DNA of 64,000 bases. Origin: Chordicoccus furentiruminis. GTDB taxonomy: Bacteria; Bacillota; Clostridia; Lachnospirales; Lachnospiraceae. Below, in pieces: positions 63,767 to 64,000 of the stretch; position 1 is the stretch's first letter; the number at the start of each line of letters is the position of its first letter. The DNA lies in NCBI RefSeq assembly GCF_019355395.1, contig NZ_CP048829.1:2645001-2709000 (forward strand). Direction: 5' to 3'. A program made the position numbers and the translations under genes. The notes under the pieces are model-generated. The model saw only the letters and a list, made by a program, of their open reading frames with translations. It did not search any database and was not told the origin of the DNA.

Positions 63767-64000
63767 CCGGCTACGCCAGCTGAACAGAAGAAGAAAAAAC
63801 AGAATTATTTCCGGAGTCTCCGGTTCCGGATCATGCTGGTCCTGATCGTGATCGGTCTGGCTCCGGTGATCATCGCTTCGTCCATTATCGTCCGGAGCTA
63901 TGAAGACAGAGCGGTCTCTGTACGGATCAGCAACGTCAAGAACCAGTGCGACATGCTGTGCAACCTTGTCGTATCGGAAGGCTTTCTCGAGCGGCCGTCG
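63767..64000 (+). CDS. Sensor histidine kinase, N-terminal part, start missing
   Basis: The frame runs to the right window edge and reads EQKKKKQNYFRSLRFRIMLV, one membrane span, then IVRSYEDRAVSVRISNVKNQ and CDMLCNLVVSEGFLERPS. This is the typical start of a Lachnospiraceae membrane histidine kinase with an external sensor region. After the in-frame TGA at 63764 there is no ATG, GTG or TTG until ATG 63833 inside the span. So either the normal start was lost at a junction or an unusual start is used. The catalytic domains lie beyond the window. Confidence 0.7.

Overview
The window looks like accessory DNA from a Gram-positive anaerobe of the Clostridia, most likely Lachnospiraceae. The basis is the moderate GC content, strong GGAGG ribosome sites, the TrbL/PrgI/VirB4/NlpC-P60/VirD4 conjugation set, a giant SpaA/Cna-B adhesin, an IS66 element with a small accessory ORF, and a typical Lachnospiraceae-like histidine kinase at the right edge. 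Taxonomy is inference; no rRNA or tRNA gene was seen.

Layout. 1-6.1 kb: a partial esterase, a DUF554 membrane protein, a MATE exporter with a palindromic operator, an ISL3-family insertion sequence and a zinc-type dehydrogenase. 6.1-53.9 kb: one conjugative element read almost entirely on the + strand. It holds a D5-type primase/helicase with a palindromic origin-like site, a 2843-residue sorted adhesin, a VirB2/Maff2-like small membrane protein, TrbL, PrgI, VirB4, two large cell-wall hydrolases, three exported single-pass proteins, an oriT-like site with MobC and a MOBP relaxase, RadC, DUF5688, a double SpoVG protein, a PcfB/DUF3801 protein, the VirD4 coupling protein, an ArdC-like antirestriction protein and an excisionase-like HTH protein. 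No integrase was found.

The conjugation operon is opened at four places by cargo. These are three GNATs with a metallo-beta-lactamase-fold hydrolase and DUF1648 (17.97-20.73 kb), a DUF134-NifX fusion with its own twin-palindrome promoter (27.7-28.5 kb), an antisense DUF2798 gene (45.0-45.5 kb), and rhomboid, PHP, HD and a secreted cystatin-like protein (49.65-52.4 kb). Terminator-like hairpins recur just upstream of the conjugation genes that follow several of these junctions. Three mobile insertions can be delimited to the base: a group II intron inside the VirB4 Walker B region (24402-27187), an IS66 element next to the candidate oriT (36573-38539, 8-bp duplication) and an ISL3 element (57612-59374, 8-bp duplication).

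53.9-63.4 kb: a PNPOx-family gene and a complete type I-like Wadjet operon (JetABCD). Its SMC subunit JetC is cut at codon 156 by the ISL3 element. Removing the element and one duplication restores an uninterrupted 1075-residue JetC. Downstream of JetD lie four helically phased CTTTCTCA repeats, and at the right edge a histidine kinase whose reading frame has no normal start. The two ISL3 copies carry a long structured leader whose stems are kept by compensatory base changes, a candidate undescribed RNA or DNA structure.
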